NCBI GenBank assembly: GCA_014904985.1
Contig: MU128974.1
Coordinates: 19,781-83,780 of the forward strand
Length of the DNA stretch: 64,000 bases
DNA from: Hydnum rufescens UP504
Taxonomy: Eukaryota; Basidiomycota; Agaricomycetes; Cantharellales; Hydnaceae
Direction of reading: 5' to 3'
Shown here: positions 23,324-35,738 of the stretch, in pieces
Layout of the letters: every line of letters starts with the position of its first letter
Numbering within the stretch: position 1 is the first letter of the stretch
Position numbers and translations under genes: made by a program
The notes under the pieces: model-generated
The model's input: the letters and a program-made list of their open reading frames with translations, nothing else
What the model was told of the DNA's origin: nothing
Database searches by the model: none

Positions 23324-24087
23324 TCAGTTTGGAATCGTGTCAAGGATGGCCTCAAGCAAGGCTGCAAATTGTGCATCCGACTCAGGGGTGCCTATTGAGG
23401 CTGCGGGACTCCAGCCTCCTTCCACATGGACTAAGTCTTCTCGCTTTAGCCACTCGGACAACAAGGGGCTCTGTGCAGGGGAGTAATATCTTGCCTCAGA
23501 GCCAAGATACCCCACCGCCAATGACGGCCGATTGCAACGATTGCAACGATTCTCGCAACGTGGGTAGGCAAATTGACGAAATAATGGGATGCCTGACCCT
23601 CCGCTTGTGTGCAAACTTCCACCCACTGAAGACCAAGGAGTGTTTCTGGGAGTTCTACCTGTGGGCGCTTCACTTCGCAGATGACGAGGTGCCTGCCGTG
23701 TAATTGTTGATGGTTATCACGCCTGCAAGACACATGATTAAACCATACCAAAGTGCGGCGGTTAACGACTTACCATCCCATCGTGACGACAAAATCTGGA
23801 ATCCTTGTTTGAGAAGTATTCTCAAGTTTCGCCTCCAAGCCAAGTTGAGGGATGACAACAACAAATCGCGGGGTAATCGGATCGTTGAACGGCATTTCGG
23901 CATGTAGGTGCTCAGCAAGGATTTCCAGATGACGATTATGAGGTCCGTAAAAATATGACTCCAGCATCCCCGAAATCCCTCCATTGTTGACAGAGGGACA
24001 CTCGGCCAGATGGACAGCATTCATAAGTCGCTGATCTTGACTAGGGAGGACTGACATATCTGCTATGGAAGCATTACCGATTGTCAT
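23324..24087 (-). CDS. Unnamed protein, possibly PD-(D/E)XK nuclease-like
   Basis: The start MTIGNASIADMSVLPSQDQR leads through LESYFYGPHNRHLEILAEHL and RFVVVIPQLGLEAKLENT to IPDFVVTMG. After an intron come LVICEVKRPQVELPE, HYFVNLPTHVARIVAIV and GGWSPAASIGTPESDAQFAA. An Asp in IPDF followed about 20 residues later by Glu-x-Lys in CEVKRP is the arrangement of PD-(D/E)XK folds, and families of unknown function in Agaricomycetes look like this. That is inference from motif spacing. The frame shifts by one base at a C4 run near 23510-23513. No signal peptide or membrane segment. Confidence 0.45.
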
Positions 24088-24299
24088 CTGTATGCGATCT
24101 CCTTATTTCAGACGCTAAATGAAGATCCTTACAGATCAATGGAATCCTAATCAAGGATTGGACCTGATGGCGATGGAAGAGGCACTGAGGTAACCAGCAA
24201 TATTCGGCGGTATCCGACAGTGAGTGTTTGGCAAAACAGTGGAAGCATTGATAGAAAATAAAAATTAGAGGGCATTTACTGATTGTTTGTTGCATAACT

Positions 24300-24755
24300 T
24301 AGCGCAAGAGCATTAGACTCGGTGCTGATATAGCATTGCGGTTGGAATGCTGAATCCATTCCTTTCCCTAATCAAAATCCGGAACCCTATGGACAAGTTG
24401 ATATTCCTTTAAAGGTGTTCGGAGATCTTTATCGTCAGCCTTACTGTTATTGAATTAATTTTCATCAGCTATCTATGTATGCAAGCATACAATATGACCT
24501 ACCAGTGCCTCCGTGTTGGTTAGAACCTGAGGGGTTGTGTTTTCCTCAGTTTGCGCCCCGCATCAACTCTGTGACACTGTGACACCGATGTGACCATCCT
24601 GACATTCTAGGCCCACGAGTGGCTTGCCTTCGCCTCAGAAGCTCTGCCTAATTGCCATTACCTACAGAGTAGCTATTCCCATAGCATCTCACTAGGAGCC
24701 CACACGTCTGTACTTCCCATTATCAACGCGTGCCTGCGCGACAGTCCCATCCCTC
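24300..24755. other. Intergenic, nothing recognised
   Basis: No conserved coding frame or repeat. It should hold the promoter of the flavoprotein gene at 24756. Confidence 0.5.
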
Positions 24756-26104
24756 ATGCAAGGGTTGGCCGGTGTTTCTAGGCATAATTTACTTTGCTCT
24801 CGAAGAGGCGCTCATTCTCATGCTTCCCCCACTCTACTCTCTCTTCCCCGGAAGCGTCTTGCGAATGTCACTGCGGCAGCGGTCGCCCTGACTGTGGGCA
24901 TCTACTACCTAGCTTGGCCCAGTCCATCTCGCCATGCGCCAACGTCTGCCGCTCTCCCTCTCGCTTTGTCGCGCTTTACGCCCGTTATGATAGAGTCCTC
25001 TGAAGGCACCAGTCCCTCTACAAAAATCATTACGTTAAGGGTGCCTCCAAACTTGTTGCCGAGCCCAAATGATCACCTTTTGCGCCCGATTCATTCCATA
25101 TATGTGAAAGACAGTGATATGCAGATCGAAAGGCCCTATACACCCCTTTTTGGCATAGAGTCAGACGGGCACATACGCCTGTGGGTGAAGCGGTACGAAT
25201 ATGGGGAAGTCGGACGGTGGCTGCATGCTAAAAAGCCTGGAGATGTGATCGAGATTCGTGGCCCCGCCCTTACGTGGGATTTTGAGAGGGAGTTGAAAGA
25301 AGGGAAATGGGATGATATAATCATGGTGCGGGTCCCCTGCTGCCTTCTCGTCTCGGGAGCTTTGGGATAGGCGCTGATGTACATTCTCATCATGTACCCT
25401 TCATGTTTCTTGAATTTCTTGAATAGTAGATATCAGGAGGAACTGGGATAACGCCATTCTTCCAGTTTATACATAATTATTTCAAGGAGGGCTCGCCTTC
25501 ACCTGATAGCTCTCCACTTCGCATCACGTTATTGCACTCTTCACCCACGCCCGCCCATCTGCCTCCACCAATCATGCTCTCAGCATTGCAATCCTTGGCT
25601 TCAACAACGCCATCTGCCTCGTTCTTCCTGAAACTATTCGTCGATAAGCTCGACGATACACACCCCAGAGTCCCCAGCGCCTTTGAGAAACAGGAGCCAC
25701 CACCCGCAGTGCGTCGAATATCAAAGGAAGACATATACGAAGTTCTAGTTGAGCGGGGCATCATAGAATCGTCACCACTTACGCCATCACCACCATCATC
25801 ATCGTGGTGGCGCTTCTTTCCACGCTCAAGATCAAAAAGTGGCAGTAGCTCACATGCACCCGCTTCACATCCGCAATTGAGGAAGCGGCGTGTTCTCTTC
25901 CTCGTGTGTGGCCCTGAACCGTTAGTGCATTTTAGTTACTGGCGATTCTTCGTCGATGGGGTCTGATGCGATATCATAATTATGACTTGTAGTATGCTCC
26001 ATGCTATCGCAGGACCTCGCGCACAAAATCTCACTACGGGTCCAGTGCGCGGCATTCTCGGCGACATGGGTTTCACGTCGCTTGATGTGCGCCAATTCTC
26101 ATGA
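24756..26104 (+). CDS. Mitochondrial CYC2-like / cytochrome-b5-reductase-type flavoprotein
   Basis: Ferredoxin-reductase-fold enzymes pass electrons from NAD(P)H through FAD. The basic N-terminus and the hydrophobic segment VTAAAVALTVGIYYLAW fit a mitochondrial inner-membrane anchor. Next come the FAD motif ERPYTPLFG, VKRYEYGEVGRWLH and KPGDVIEIRGPALTW, then the NAD motif ISGGTGITPFFQ after a first intron (about 25325-25429). The exon ending FLVCGPEP is joined by an intron (about 25921-26012) to MLHAIAGPRAQNLTTGPVRG, ending at 26104. The domain order matches yeast Cyc2, which helps haem attachment to cytochrome c; a general cytochrome-b5 reductase is the alternative. A long Ser/Pro insert lies between the two NAD-site motifs. 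Confidence 0.75.
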
Positions 26105-26197
26105 CAATCTCATGCAAAAGTCGAGTTCCGCACGCGGATGACCGGTAACTGCCCCCCCTCCCTTAAAATCGTTCCAAAGTGAATGTTATTGGATGGA

Positions 26198-27827
26198 TCA
26201 CGCACTACTCAAAAAGCGAAAAAGAAAATCAAGCCTATGGTATACATGGAGGTGGACAGGAATGAGAGTAGAAAGAAAGAATAGAAGCGCGTCCGGATGA
26301 TTTTGACCACAAACGAGTGATGTTGTATGAACACAAGCACAATTATTTATTTTGCTTCTTCTAAATCCGCCAGTTGTACACTCTTCTACTGTCTCTCGCA
26401 TTTCCGGATTCGTTCGATGGATTCCCTGTCGCCTCGGGATTCGATGCCCGGGGAGGTGTGGTGTTGGAGCCTGTGGCGAGCTATTCCATCCATTAAGCCC
26501 AAACGCATGTTGGATATGCCGGATCGTCTGGGCATCGCGCATCAACTCTTCGGGTGTGGGTTCCCGTTCGGTCATGACGCTCCGCTGCACCCCACGCTCC
26601 CATTGTTTGACGCGCCAGAATCCCAAGAAGGAAGTGATGAGGATGAACCACCCTAGAGTCATCAGCAGGAACGACATCCAGTCATTTGTTGTGAACGAGC
26701 CACCGATCATAAATGCCGGGCTTGCTTCTGACAGATCGTGCACGGTGCTGTTTGGGAGGGTTTGGGCTGGTGGAGGTGCAGCCGCGACTGCGCGATGGAA
26801 AAGGGCATGAGCAAGTTTAGGGAGGGCTCTGGCTGCGGGAGTTGAGTTTGCCTCCGAGCTTCCACTGGCACCCATTACCTGGGACCACCCGCCCCAGGGA
26901 TCGGCGCCATCGTCTCCCGCGACAGGGACTGTGGCCTCCGGACTCCGCATATAAAACCCATATTGAATAAGGGTGATGCCGAGGCCAGCACGACTGCCGT
27001 ATTTTGAAGCATGCGTGGTGTGGAGAAGGTAGGTAAGAAGGAAGCCAACGAACTGGAAGGATACTGATACGAGGAGGTTCCAGAGGAACGCGAATACGCT
27101 TCCCACCGGGAGACTATCAATAATCATGTCCCATCCAGCGGACCACTGGGTGCCAGGATAGTATTCTCCCAGTAAGGCGGGACAGAGTCCGCCTGTGCTG
27201 ATTGGTATGTCTATTACATAACCAGAACTGGATGAGCGATATGCAAAAAGATGCCAGGTTGAAAACCCGAACCGGAGGAGACTCCTTCTGGGATTCTTCG
27301 GGAACCCAATATGGGCCTTCAGAATCTGCCGCTCCCCGGACAGGCGCAGTGCCTCCAGGCTTAGCAACAACATTGACAAATACACCATCATTGCCCAATC
27401 CTCCGCCTCTCCGATCGTGGGCATAATGCGTCGGAAGAATAGCACCCAGTGCCCTCTGAATAATCCCTGGGCGTCGCACAGTTGATATAGACGAGCTCGA
27501 AGGAATTAAACCGTTGGAGTTGCCATACGCATTAGGAAGCGCAAGCGCTGATGGTTGCGGTGGTGACCCTGGAGGCGGCAGCATCGCGTAGTCGTACTCA
27601 AAGTCATAAGCACCAGAGCCCGAATTAGAAGGAGAAGTTCGTGAAGGAGTATCTTGGTCATTGATAGAGTCCAAGGGGTGTGACGGGGAACGGTTGTGAT
27701 CTGCAAGGAGTGGTCTCGACGATGTGTTGTGTACATCATCCGCCTCGTCGTCTGAGTCTGAATTCTCAAAGGCGGCCTCCATTTCCTCCTCTGAGGTCTG
27801 CGTAGGGAGCTGAGTATACCTAGCCAT
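26198..27827 (-). CDS. Bsd2/NDFIP-family membrane adaptor (metal transporter turnover)
   Basis: Yeast Bsd2 and animal NDFIP proteins recruit the ubiquitin ligase Rsp5/Nedd4 to transporters in Golgi and endosomes. The start MARYTQLPTQTSEEEMEAAF at 27827 leads an acidic Ser/Pro-rich domain. Then come GGGLGNDGVFVNVVAKPG, an intron (about 27199-27283) and VPPYWENT, which holds a PPY core. The membrane part begins DMIIDSLPVGSVFAFLWNLL, followed by FVGFLLTYLLHTTHASKYGS, GLGITLIQYGFYM and, after a linker, the last segment WMSFLLMTLGWFILITSFLG. The tail has EELMRDAQTIRHIQHAFGLN. The open frame runs to 26198; the family's usual short tail suggests the real stop may be near 26340 after an intron or frame change. 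Confidence 0.8.
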
Positions 27828-28240
27828 GATAACAAGTGGTTCACAAGCCGCCTCGGAGTTTGCCACTCCAACGCAGCAACTTTCGATTTGTAAGCAATAC
27901 TGACTCTTGACGTCTCTGGTGATAGAGGCGCTTGACGTGCTGGAGCTCAACGCAAGAAATATCCTAATATTTTCAAAGTTGACTCCCAATCAGTTTCGGG
28001 AAGTCTGTTCTCTTCACTCTTGTGGCCACTTCCTCATGGTCTATGGGGAAGGCTTTGCCAATGCCGTTGAAAATGACCTCCGAGCGAATCTCAATGACAA
28101 AGAGGGTACGAAATAATAAAGCCGTCCTAGACTTCTCGGACGGCGAGCGGATCTTCAGTGAGAGGTCTAATTTTCCTGACCACCTGATAGCTCGGTTTCT
28201 ATAGACTATGGACATGCACATGCCACAAGGAGAAGCGTTA
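27828..28240. other. Intergenic, upstream of the Bsd2-like gene
   Basis: Short frames on both strands lack motifs. It should carry the promoter of the minus-strand gene ending at 26198. Confidence 0.4.
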
Positions 28241-28880
28241 AAGCAAGCTGTGCAGCTGTGCGGCTGTCCATGAACTTGTTGATTTCCCTGTCCCAGTTAT
28301 CTTGCTCCAGCCAGTTTCACGGAAGGAAAGGATATGTCGGACGAAGTCCATCCAGATAGGTGCGGTAGATTGCGATGTCGCACGCAATACCAGAAAAACG
28401 GATGTTCGAATGAGCACAACCTCATTGCATAAGCATTACGTTCGTGATGATGTCAACCATGTTTCTACGGAGTTAGCCGAAATTCAGAGCTCGAGCACAT
28501 TGAATTCTAGGAAAAAGACGTCTACCTCCATGCGTGGAGAATGAGTTATAGGAGGCGCGAGAATAATGCATTGCCAAGGTTACGCCAAACGCATTTTATC
28601 GGTGACGAATTTTGAAGAAACCGGAGCTACTACTGTACATGGTAAGCACGTCTGCCCGTCCATTTCCAAGAGAATCTCGCCGGACTGTTCGTCACCACAG
28701 GGCCTGGTCTGTTTTACACCATCAGCATTAGATTGGATAAGCCGCGGCGCGAATCCAGATAAGAGAAAGACATTCTCGAAGAGAAAAGGACTCACCATTG
28801 TTAGTGTGACATCATGTAAAGCATTGCTTGCGATTTCCAGGGCGTAGCTCTGAGAAAGTTACTATTCGCGATTGGGATTC
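28241..28880 (-). CDS. Unidentified multi-exon gene (fragments)
   Basis: Minus-strand blocks look coding: ALEIASNALHDVTLTM (about 28850-28800) followed by a GTGAGT donor, then RPCGDEQSGEILLEMDGQTC (about 28705-28645) after an AG acceptor, and APIWMDFVRHILSFRETGWS (about 28365-28305). The spacing suits short fungal introns, but start, stop and joins are not settled. No known family recognised, no membrane segment seen. Confidence 0.3.
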
Positions 28881-28895
28881 TCCCACAAAGGGCTG

Positions 28896-29424
28896 TTATC
28901 TTCCCCCTCCTCTTCTATCGAAATTGAGGGCGACTGGTGATAAAGATTCAGCGTTCTCGTCGCACTCGGCCTCCCCTGAAGGGTGGTGCTTTAGTGTCCA
29001 ATTGCACTGGCCTGAATCATAACTGAGACTTCCGAGATCAAGAGCAATAGAGAGAGGGCGTACCATAGTCCCTGTTTTTTCCATCGTTTCACATCGTCAG
29101 ATGATAGTACGGTGGTAATTCTCCATGTATTTTCGGCGTGGGACCTTCTGGGAAGGTATCATAGGATTTCACGAGTACGAAGCTTCCTGAAAAGCAATAT
29201 TATGGTCTGCAGAAGTATCCACCCTCGATCATAGCTGGCTCGCCTCGTCTTATCCACATTAGTTTTCGAAACCGTGGAGGTAGTTCAACTAGAAACGATG
29301 CACTACCATCCCAACACTCAAAGACGTTCGACCCAGTAGTTTTTTTGACCACACAAACACGAGTCCCAGGTTCGAGTTCGTCAGGGGTGTGGTCTGACAC
29401 TTTCTGTTGACGTTTACGTGGCAT
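28896..29424 (-). CDS. EIF1AD-like protein (eIF1A/S1 RNA-binding fold)
   Basis: EIF1AD is a small nuclear relative of translation factor eIF1A, acting in late 40S maturation in animals. The start MPRKRQQKVSDHTPDELEPG is the family's. VFECWDGSASFLVELPPRFR and KLMWIRRGEPAMIEGG form the OB fold. After an intron come FVLVKSYDTFPEG and TWRITTVLSSDDVKRWKKQG, then PVQLDTKAPPF and the acidic end AECDENAESLS. Two single-base frame changes sit at homopolymers, near 29140-29145 and near 28974-28977. With both mended the length and charge pattern fit the family. Head-to-head with VPS1. Confidence 0.8.
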
Positions 29425-29506
29425 TGTAGGAGTTACCGTACATTACCGCGCTGCCGCTACTGCGGAACTTTCCGCACAGTACTTCATCAGCTTCGGATTC
29501 TTCGAC
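29425..29506. promoter_or_regulatory. 82 bp bidirectional promoter between EIF1AD-like gene and VPS1
   Basis: The two start codons face away from each other with 82 bp between them, so both promoters must sit here or reach into the opposite gene. No TATA box is evident. Confidence 0.5.
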
Positions 29507-32500
29507 ATGGCGGCAGGACTCGGATTAGAAGTTGTTGGGATTGTCAATAAGCTCCAGGTTGGTGATTGCTGATTCCCATGTCCGGTTTTTCAATCCTCAA
29601 TTTCTTGCAAAGGACGTATTTAGTGCCGTAGGTAGCAGTGCGTCTACGATAGACCTGCCACAAATATGCGTGCTTGGAAGCCAATCCAGTGGCAAAAGTA
29701 GCGTTCTTGAGGTACTCCAGGGGTCTTGTTCTCCTTCGAGAATGTCATCTCAATGCCCTCCAGAATCTTGTAGGGAGGGATTTTTTACCTCGAGGCACTG
29801 GGATTGTGACCCGAAGACCTCTTGTAAGCCATATACTGAATGAAGGATGGGGGTGCCTATCGTTGATGCACAAGACAGGTTTTGCAATTAATACATCGCC
29901 CTATCACTGCTGCAAAGGGTGCTGGAGCGCCCGCACGTGAGTCGCTTTTGTTCTTCTGTGGCTCTGCATTTGATCTGAGAGTGTTCATTCACCCCAGAAA
30001 CCAAGGCCGGTGACTCGCAGACAAACGACACCGAATGGGGCGAGTTCTTGCATCTTCCAGGGGAAAAGTTCTACGACTTCTCGAAAATCCGCAGCGAAAT
30101 TATCCGCGATACCGAAGCCAAGACTGGGAGGAATGCCGGTATGATTTGGCTGGTTCTCTTCGTCCAAATTCATCTCTCATGTTGACTTTGGCTCAGGTAT
30201 TTCCCCTGTCCCAATCAACCTTCGCATATTTTCGCCAAATGGTAGCGTTTCCTAAACTAAATATGCAATTAGGATCTTAACCCCCACCACGTTTAGTATT
30301 GACCTTGACACTGGTCGATTTACCTGGTTTAACCAAAGTGTGGAGTGATCTCTATCCTTCTCTCATGGGTCTGACATGTTTTGTTAGGTCCCTGTGGGCG
30401 ATCAACCCCGTGATATAGAACGTCAAATCCGGGACATGCTGATGAAATATATTTCACGTCCAAACGCCGTTATCCTTGCGGTTACTGCTGCGAATACAGA
30501 CCTGGCCAATTCGGATGGGTTGAAAATGGCGAGAGAAGTTGACCCAGAAGGTGAGAGTGAACCATGTTCGCCGACGAGATGCCTTTAACCGGCTCCTATT
30601 GTTAAGGCACTCGCACCATCGGCGTCCTCACCAAGGTCGATTTGATGTAGGTGTATTGGTTCTGAATCATTTCATACACATCTGAACCCCTGGGGCCTCT
30701 AGGGATCAAGGGACAGATGTAATTGAAATTTTGGCGGGTCGCGTTATCCCACTGCGTCTTGGCTACGTCCCGGTTGTGCGTATGGCTCGCCTCTAGATGT
30801 TTCCTGGCTCTGAACATTCCCTCGTAGGTTAATCGTGGCCAACGAGATATTGACTCTTCAAAGACTATCACCTCCGCCCTAGAGCATGAACGAGCATTCT
30901 TTGAGAACCACCCCAGCTACAACAGTAAAGCGCAATACTGCGGGACACCCTATCTCGCCCGACGATTGAATCTAGTATGTTCTGACGACGTACCGCCATG
31001 GTCCCCGACAGTGACATGAAAGCCATGTAGATTCTTATGCATCACATCAGGACGACATTGCCCGATATCAAAGTTCGTATCAGCGAGCAACAGAAGAAGT
31101 ACGCTGCGGAACTGCAGTCTCTTGGCGGCCTTGTTGCGGATAACTCGGTATGTCACATCTGTGTAGTTGTCGGGTGATAGTGATGACCTGTGACTTCGTC
31201 GCGTAGGGTAGCGTGGTGTTAGCTGCGATAACCGAATTTGCTGCCGAATTTCGTGGTGCCATTGATGGCAACAGAGAAGACTTGGCGCAGAATGAACTGT
31301 CTGGTGGCGCTCGGATAGGCTTTGTCTTCCATGAGCTATACAATACCGCCATAAAATCTTTCGATCCCTTTGATCAAGTCAAAGATGGCGATATCCGAAC
31401 AATTCTCTACAACTCGTCTGTGCGTACTCTCTCCGGTTTATCTTCCATTTCACAGACAAACACGCATTTCCTCTACTAGGGTTCTACGCCGTCTTTATTT
31501 GTAGGCACAACAGCGTTCGAGGTGATCGTCAAGCAACAAATTCGCCGACTAGAGGAACCAAGTTTGAAGTGCTGTCAATTGGTGTACGATGAACTTATTC
31601 GCATACTAGGGCAGATCCTGCCACGCATTGTCGGTCCTTTTTAAGATGTTTTGTGTTCGTGATTATTTCTAATCTCACGTTGTCATCTCCAGCAAGCATT
31701 CAAACGCTACCCAGACCTGGAGAAACGATTCAACTCAGTCGTTATTAACTTTTTCCGGAGATCTATGGAGCCGACCACAAAATTGGTTTCAAACTTGGTG
31801 GCGTGCGTTCCTTATCTGTAGCTGTTGTCTTGGACACTACATCCTCACGACGGCATACAGGATGCAGGCTTGCTACATTAACACGACTCACCCAGATTTC
31901 CTCAATGGTCACAAGGTGATGCGTTATGTACTTATTTTACTCCCGACTTCGCTGGTTCTGACATGTGGTCCAGGCCATGGCCATTGTGACTGAGCGCATG
32001 AACGCGAATAAGCCAGCCCCAGCACCTGTTGACCCCAAATCTGGTCGTCTCGCTCCCGGTCAGATTAACAATAACAAAGACCTGGATGTCGAACTTCCCA
32101 AAGACGAACCAAGCTTTTTTGGGACCTTTTTCTCTGGGAGTAAGGGTGCGAAGAAACGTAGTGCCTTAACCAATGGAAGGCCCGGATCCCCTGTGCGCCC
32201 CTTGTCTTCCTGAATTGGGCAGCCGACGCGCTAGGGCTAATGATAGGTTTATACTAGTCTCCGACTTCGCCTGCTGTATCTGCCATGGAACAGCCCCCAC
32301 CAGTCATTCGACCTCAAATGGCTTTGAATGAGCGAGAGCAAATGGAGACTGAAGTCATTAGTGGGTTGTCTTCTACCTCCGCTTGAGTTTATCATTGCTC
32401 ACGTTCCCTGTCAGAACTCCTCATCCATTCATATTTCAACATCATCAAACGCGAGATGATTGATATGGTCCCAAAGTCGATTTCCCTGACCCTGGTCAAT

Positions 32501-32722
32501 CATTCCAAGGAGAATCTGCAGAAGGAACTATTGCAAGAGCTTTATAAACCTGACGTCTTGGAGGAGCTCCTCAAGGAGAGTCACGTGGTAATTGAGCGAC
32601 GAGCAGAAGTAGTGAAGATGTTGGGGGCTCTTAATAAAGCCGAGGAGTAGGCAGCCTTCTCTTCCTAACGTTTCGTTTGTTGCTCACTTTTTCTTCTTTC
32701 CAGAATTGTTGCGAGTGTGTAG
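29507..32722 (+). CDS. VPS1: Dynamin-like GTPase Vps1
   Basis: Vps1 assembles on membranes and severs vesicles in Golgi-to-vacuole sorting, endocytosis and peroxisome division. The start is [17 protein letters not shown], then an intron. The GTPase motifs are intact: P-loop [13 protein letters not shown], switch region [28 protein letters not shown] and [15 protein letters not shown], followed by [14 protein letters not shown]. The stalk follows ([42 protein letters not shown]), then a Pro/Ser linker with [14 protein letters not shown] and the GTPase effector domain, [20 protein letters not shown] to ALNKAEE. The final intron splits GAG-GA|A, and the last exon (32704-32722) encodes IVASV and stop. 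At least ten small introns; no pleckstrin domain, as expected for Vps1. No frame damage. Confidence 0.92.
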
Positions 32723-33032
32723 AATGTCTTCCCGATCTATTTTAGTTACAGCTGAATTTCTAGGCCGGAGCGCAGTTTGTATTTTGTGTACCTACTTCCC
32801 TTTGATGTTAATATCCGTTCAAGTTTTTGTTTCTGGCTTAGTGATGTGCTATACATCTATGCATTCAAGGGCGTTGCTTTCATATCTCTTTAATCCATGC
32901 ATTACCGATATGGTTCGTTGACAGCTAAGAAAAATCGCGTGTTTGCCTGCCCATGATGTCCTGCAATATACGGCCACTATGAGTACTATGAGTACCAGAG
33001 AATCCCTCGCCACTACGTAGCCTGCCTATCAA
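32723..33032. other. Convergent intergenic region
   Basis: 3' flanks of VPS1 and the aminopeptidase. T-rich, with no gene seen. Confidence 0.5.
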
Positions 33033-34967
33033 TCAACAGCAAGAGACTTATCCAAGTTTGCAAACCCCTCGAAAAATGCACCGAACAACGCGATGTACGA
33101 ATCGACATCGGCACTTCCTCCTGTCTCGCGAATGGAATGCATGGAGAGCATAGGCGTCCCGACATCGACTGTTCGCAGACCCAATTTGGATAATGCCGGG
33201 CCTTTTGTGTGGAAATACAGGACGCGTCAATCGCTTTCAAGCAGGAAAACAGCGAATTGAAGATTGAAGCTCAAAAGGAGACCTACCAATAGTGCTCCCA
33301 CAAGCCATATCGTTCCGCACTTCGTATTGCTGCACGTTTCCTCCCCGCCTCTCTATAAGCTTCCGCACGAGGAAGGTGCCAACAGCATCAGTGGCGTAGC
33401 GCTGCTTAGCATTTGTTTTGATCACAACGCCGCCATTCATACGCGGCTTATGATTCTCTTCGAATCGACTGGGATACGAGGGATGGAGAGCATGTGCCAT
33501 ATCCGCTGAGATCAGGAAGGACTTTGCAACTGTACATCAGCCGAACGCGAGGGCAAGGACAGGCAGTTACCATTAGACCGCTCCTTCCGCCTTCGCTGTG
33601 AGTGTTGGGACATACCTGAGCTTGCAAGAAGGTCTGGCGAGGGTGCCAGTCGCCCGAGTAGTTGAGGGATGAGGGAACTTTCGGCGCCCGAGCTGGACAC
33701 TGAGCCAACCTTGAAGTATTGATAAATTCAATATCGTCAAGATATGATATCGCGAAGTTGAACCCAAGATTTACCTCCTCGTGGTTGAAACATGCGATAA
33801 CTATGTTAGGGAATGAATAAGCCGAGGGCTCCGATGCCTTCAGAAATGCCATGTTTACATACTATTGACTTGACCTGCTCGTGAAGCTTCTACCTTCGCG
33901 AAATTTTCGGGAGAGACGCTCTCACAAATCGCTTCCACTGCACAGAATCTGGCCATGGATTTCAACGACCACACCCATACCAGAAATGCACACGATCCTT
34001 ACGTTGACATCAAATTGTCCAGGCGAGGCGAGAAAACAAACTCTTCGTTCACGCCCCCTAAGGTAGCCGGCTGGGTGTCGTACAATGATCTGGGCGAGGT
34101 TTAGACTCCAATCAGTTGTGAGTACAACTGCAGAAGTCTCACAGTTCGAAGTCTTGGATGTGCTCCTCGGCAACGGAAAGTTCTTCAGCAAGAACTGAGA
34201 GCAGCTGTGGATGATGGTTATGTGCAATGCCAACGGCGGGATTATCACTTTTGGATGATTCTACAGGCTTTGCGTTCAGTTGATCGTTTATGAGGCCCAA
34301 GATTGGTACGAATTCGGTCTCTTGATTGAATTTGAAGCCATCGTTCACACCACGGTCCAAGTGAATTGCGAGGGTGGGAATACGAATCAGAGGGCGGTCA
34401 ATCTTGACGAGGCGAGAACTGAATTTTCCTTGACTGTCCGTGACGATAACACGTCCGGCGATGGAGAGATCTCTGTCAAACCAAGAGTGCCAAATCCCAC
34501 CGCCGTAGACTTCGCAGGCGACTTGAAGATAGCCGGACTGTGATTTCTTAGAGACAGGCCGAATCTAGACAAGTAATACTCAGCAATCTCGTGGAGAGAT
34601 CGGTGAAAGGGCCACTATACTCTAAGGTTGGGGGAATCAGTGTGCGTTCCGACGATCGAAACGCCAGAGCCAGGCTTAAAACCCGATGGTACGGTAAACG
34701 CCAGAAGAGAGCTCTGGTTCCTAAGAGTGGTCCATCTCTCTAGTTAGAAGTCATTTTAAGGATGGAATAATAACTCGTCGACCTAGTGTAATAGAATCGT
34801 CCCCCCCTTTTCAGCGCCACCTCCCAGCTCTCCTCTGTTTCGAGAAGCTTTATAAATCCAGCCTTCTCGAGACGGATACTCGCATTCTTTACAGCGTGAA
34901 ATGGTGTCGGCGATGCATTCACAAATGAGACAAACTTCTGCGCCGCTAGATATTTCGAAGAACTCAT
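33033..34967 (-). CDS. Aspartyl aminopeptidase, peptidase family M18
   Basis: A zinc enzyme that removes N-terminal Asp/Glu; the yeast homologues are vacuolar or reach the vacuole by the Cvt route. N-terminus SKYLAAQKFVSFVNASPTPF and FHAVKNASIRLEKAGF. Then GFKPGSGVSIVGTHTDSPNL with a zinc-ligand His, GIWHTWFDRDLSIAGRVIV, LIRIPTLAIHLDRGVNDGF, FVFSPRLDNL with a metal-site Asp, IACFNHEEVGSVSSSGAESS with the catalytic Glu pair, LISADMAHALHPSYPSRFEE, QRYATDAVGTFLVRKLIERR, ACGSTIG and TVDVGTPMLSMHSIRETGGS. About eight introns. An in-frame Met three codons upstream (34976) is also possible. Intact, unlike the decayed copy at 61.5-62.3 kb. Confidence 0.92.
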
Positions 34968-35060
34968 AGAGACCATGGAGCATTGACAGTCGGCGATTCC
35001 CGCTAACCTGAACGATCCCCAATGAAAACTATGGCATTCTATGAACATTGCACTTAGTAA

Positions 35061-35738
35061 TTAGAGGGAAATGTCATTGCTTTGGGTATCAACAGCAAGC
35101 TGGCTCAGGGCTTCCCGCGCCATGTACGCATCATTCTCTCCGTCGAAAGCCTCGGGTGGGACGTACCCTTGTTGCTGAGTTACAGCTCCGTAATTCAAGT
35201 ACACAAAGGGACCGGATTTTAGTGGCGGTGGTGTCATCTGGTAGCCTATCGGTAGTGTACAGCGCGTGCCTTTGAAACAAACGTTCAGCTACAATTGCTA
35301 CAATCTGTTAGAGAGTGTGTTTGCGAACAATGAAATCGATACTGTCGTTCATGTCCCTGGGTCCTATGCGAGGTTAAAAAAGTCAGGGATAAATACAGGC
35401 AATTGCTAGAGTGATGCATACCGCCGCACAAAGATCGGACTGGCCAAATTTACATTGAACTTAAAAGCTCGAGCTTTCGCAGAACCCGCATCCTGAGAAC
35501 GTAGTATTATCGCTCCATCAGTCTTTCTGCGGGGCAGAAGTTTCAGGTCCTTGTCTATGACAAGCTATCGAAGGATGTCAAGTCACACAGGAAAAGTAGA
35601 ACTCAATTGTCGATAGAGAACACTCACAATAAACTCCCCACAAAGACAGTAATACACCTTCAAGGCGGCAACAGAACTTTCAGTTGGCACTGCATCTGTC
35701 GACGCAGAGACGGCACTGCGAGATACGATTTTTGGCAT
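35061..35738 (-). CDS. STEEP1-like protein (UPF0428 family)
   Basis: Animal STEEP1 helps the ER protein STING leave the ER; fungi lack STING, so the conserved role is unknown and the fungal function is open. The start MPKIVSRSAVSAST at 35738 is the family signature. Next come VYYCLCGEFI, an intron, LVIDKDLKLLPRRKTDGAII, ARAFKFNVNLASPIFVRR, another intron, and GHERQYRFHC. The end reads RCTLPIGYQMTPPPLKSGPF then AVTQQQGYVPPEAFDGEN, and it stops at 35061. The junction between FHC and RCTLP is unresolved, with no canonical intron in phase. The Cys residues of HC and RC probably belong to the conserved metal-like site. Head-to-head with DPH6. Confidence 0.8.
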
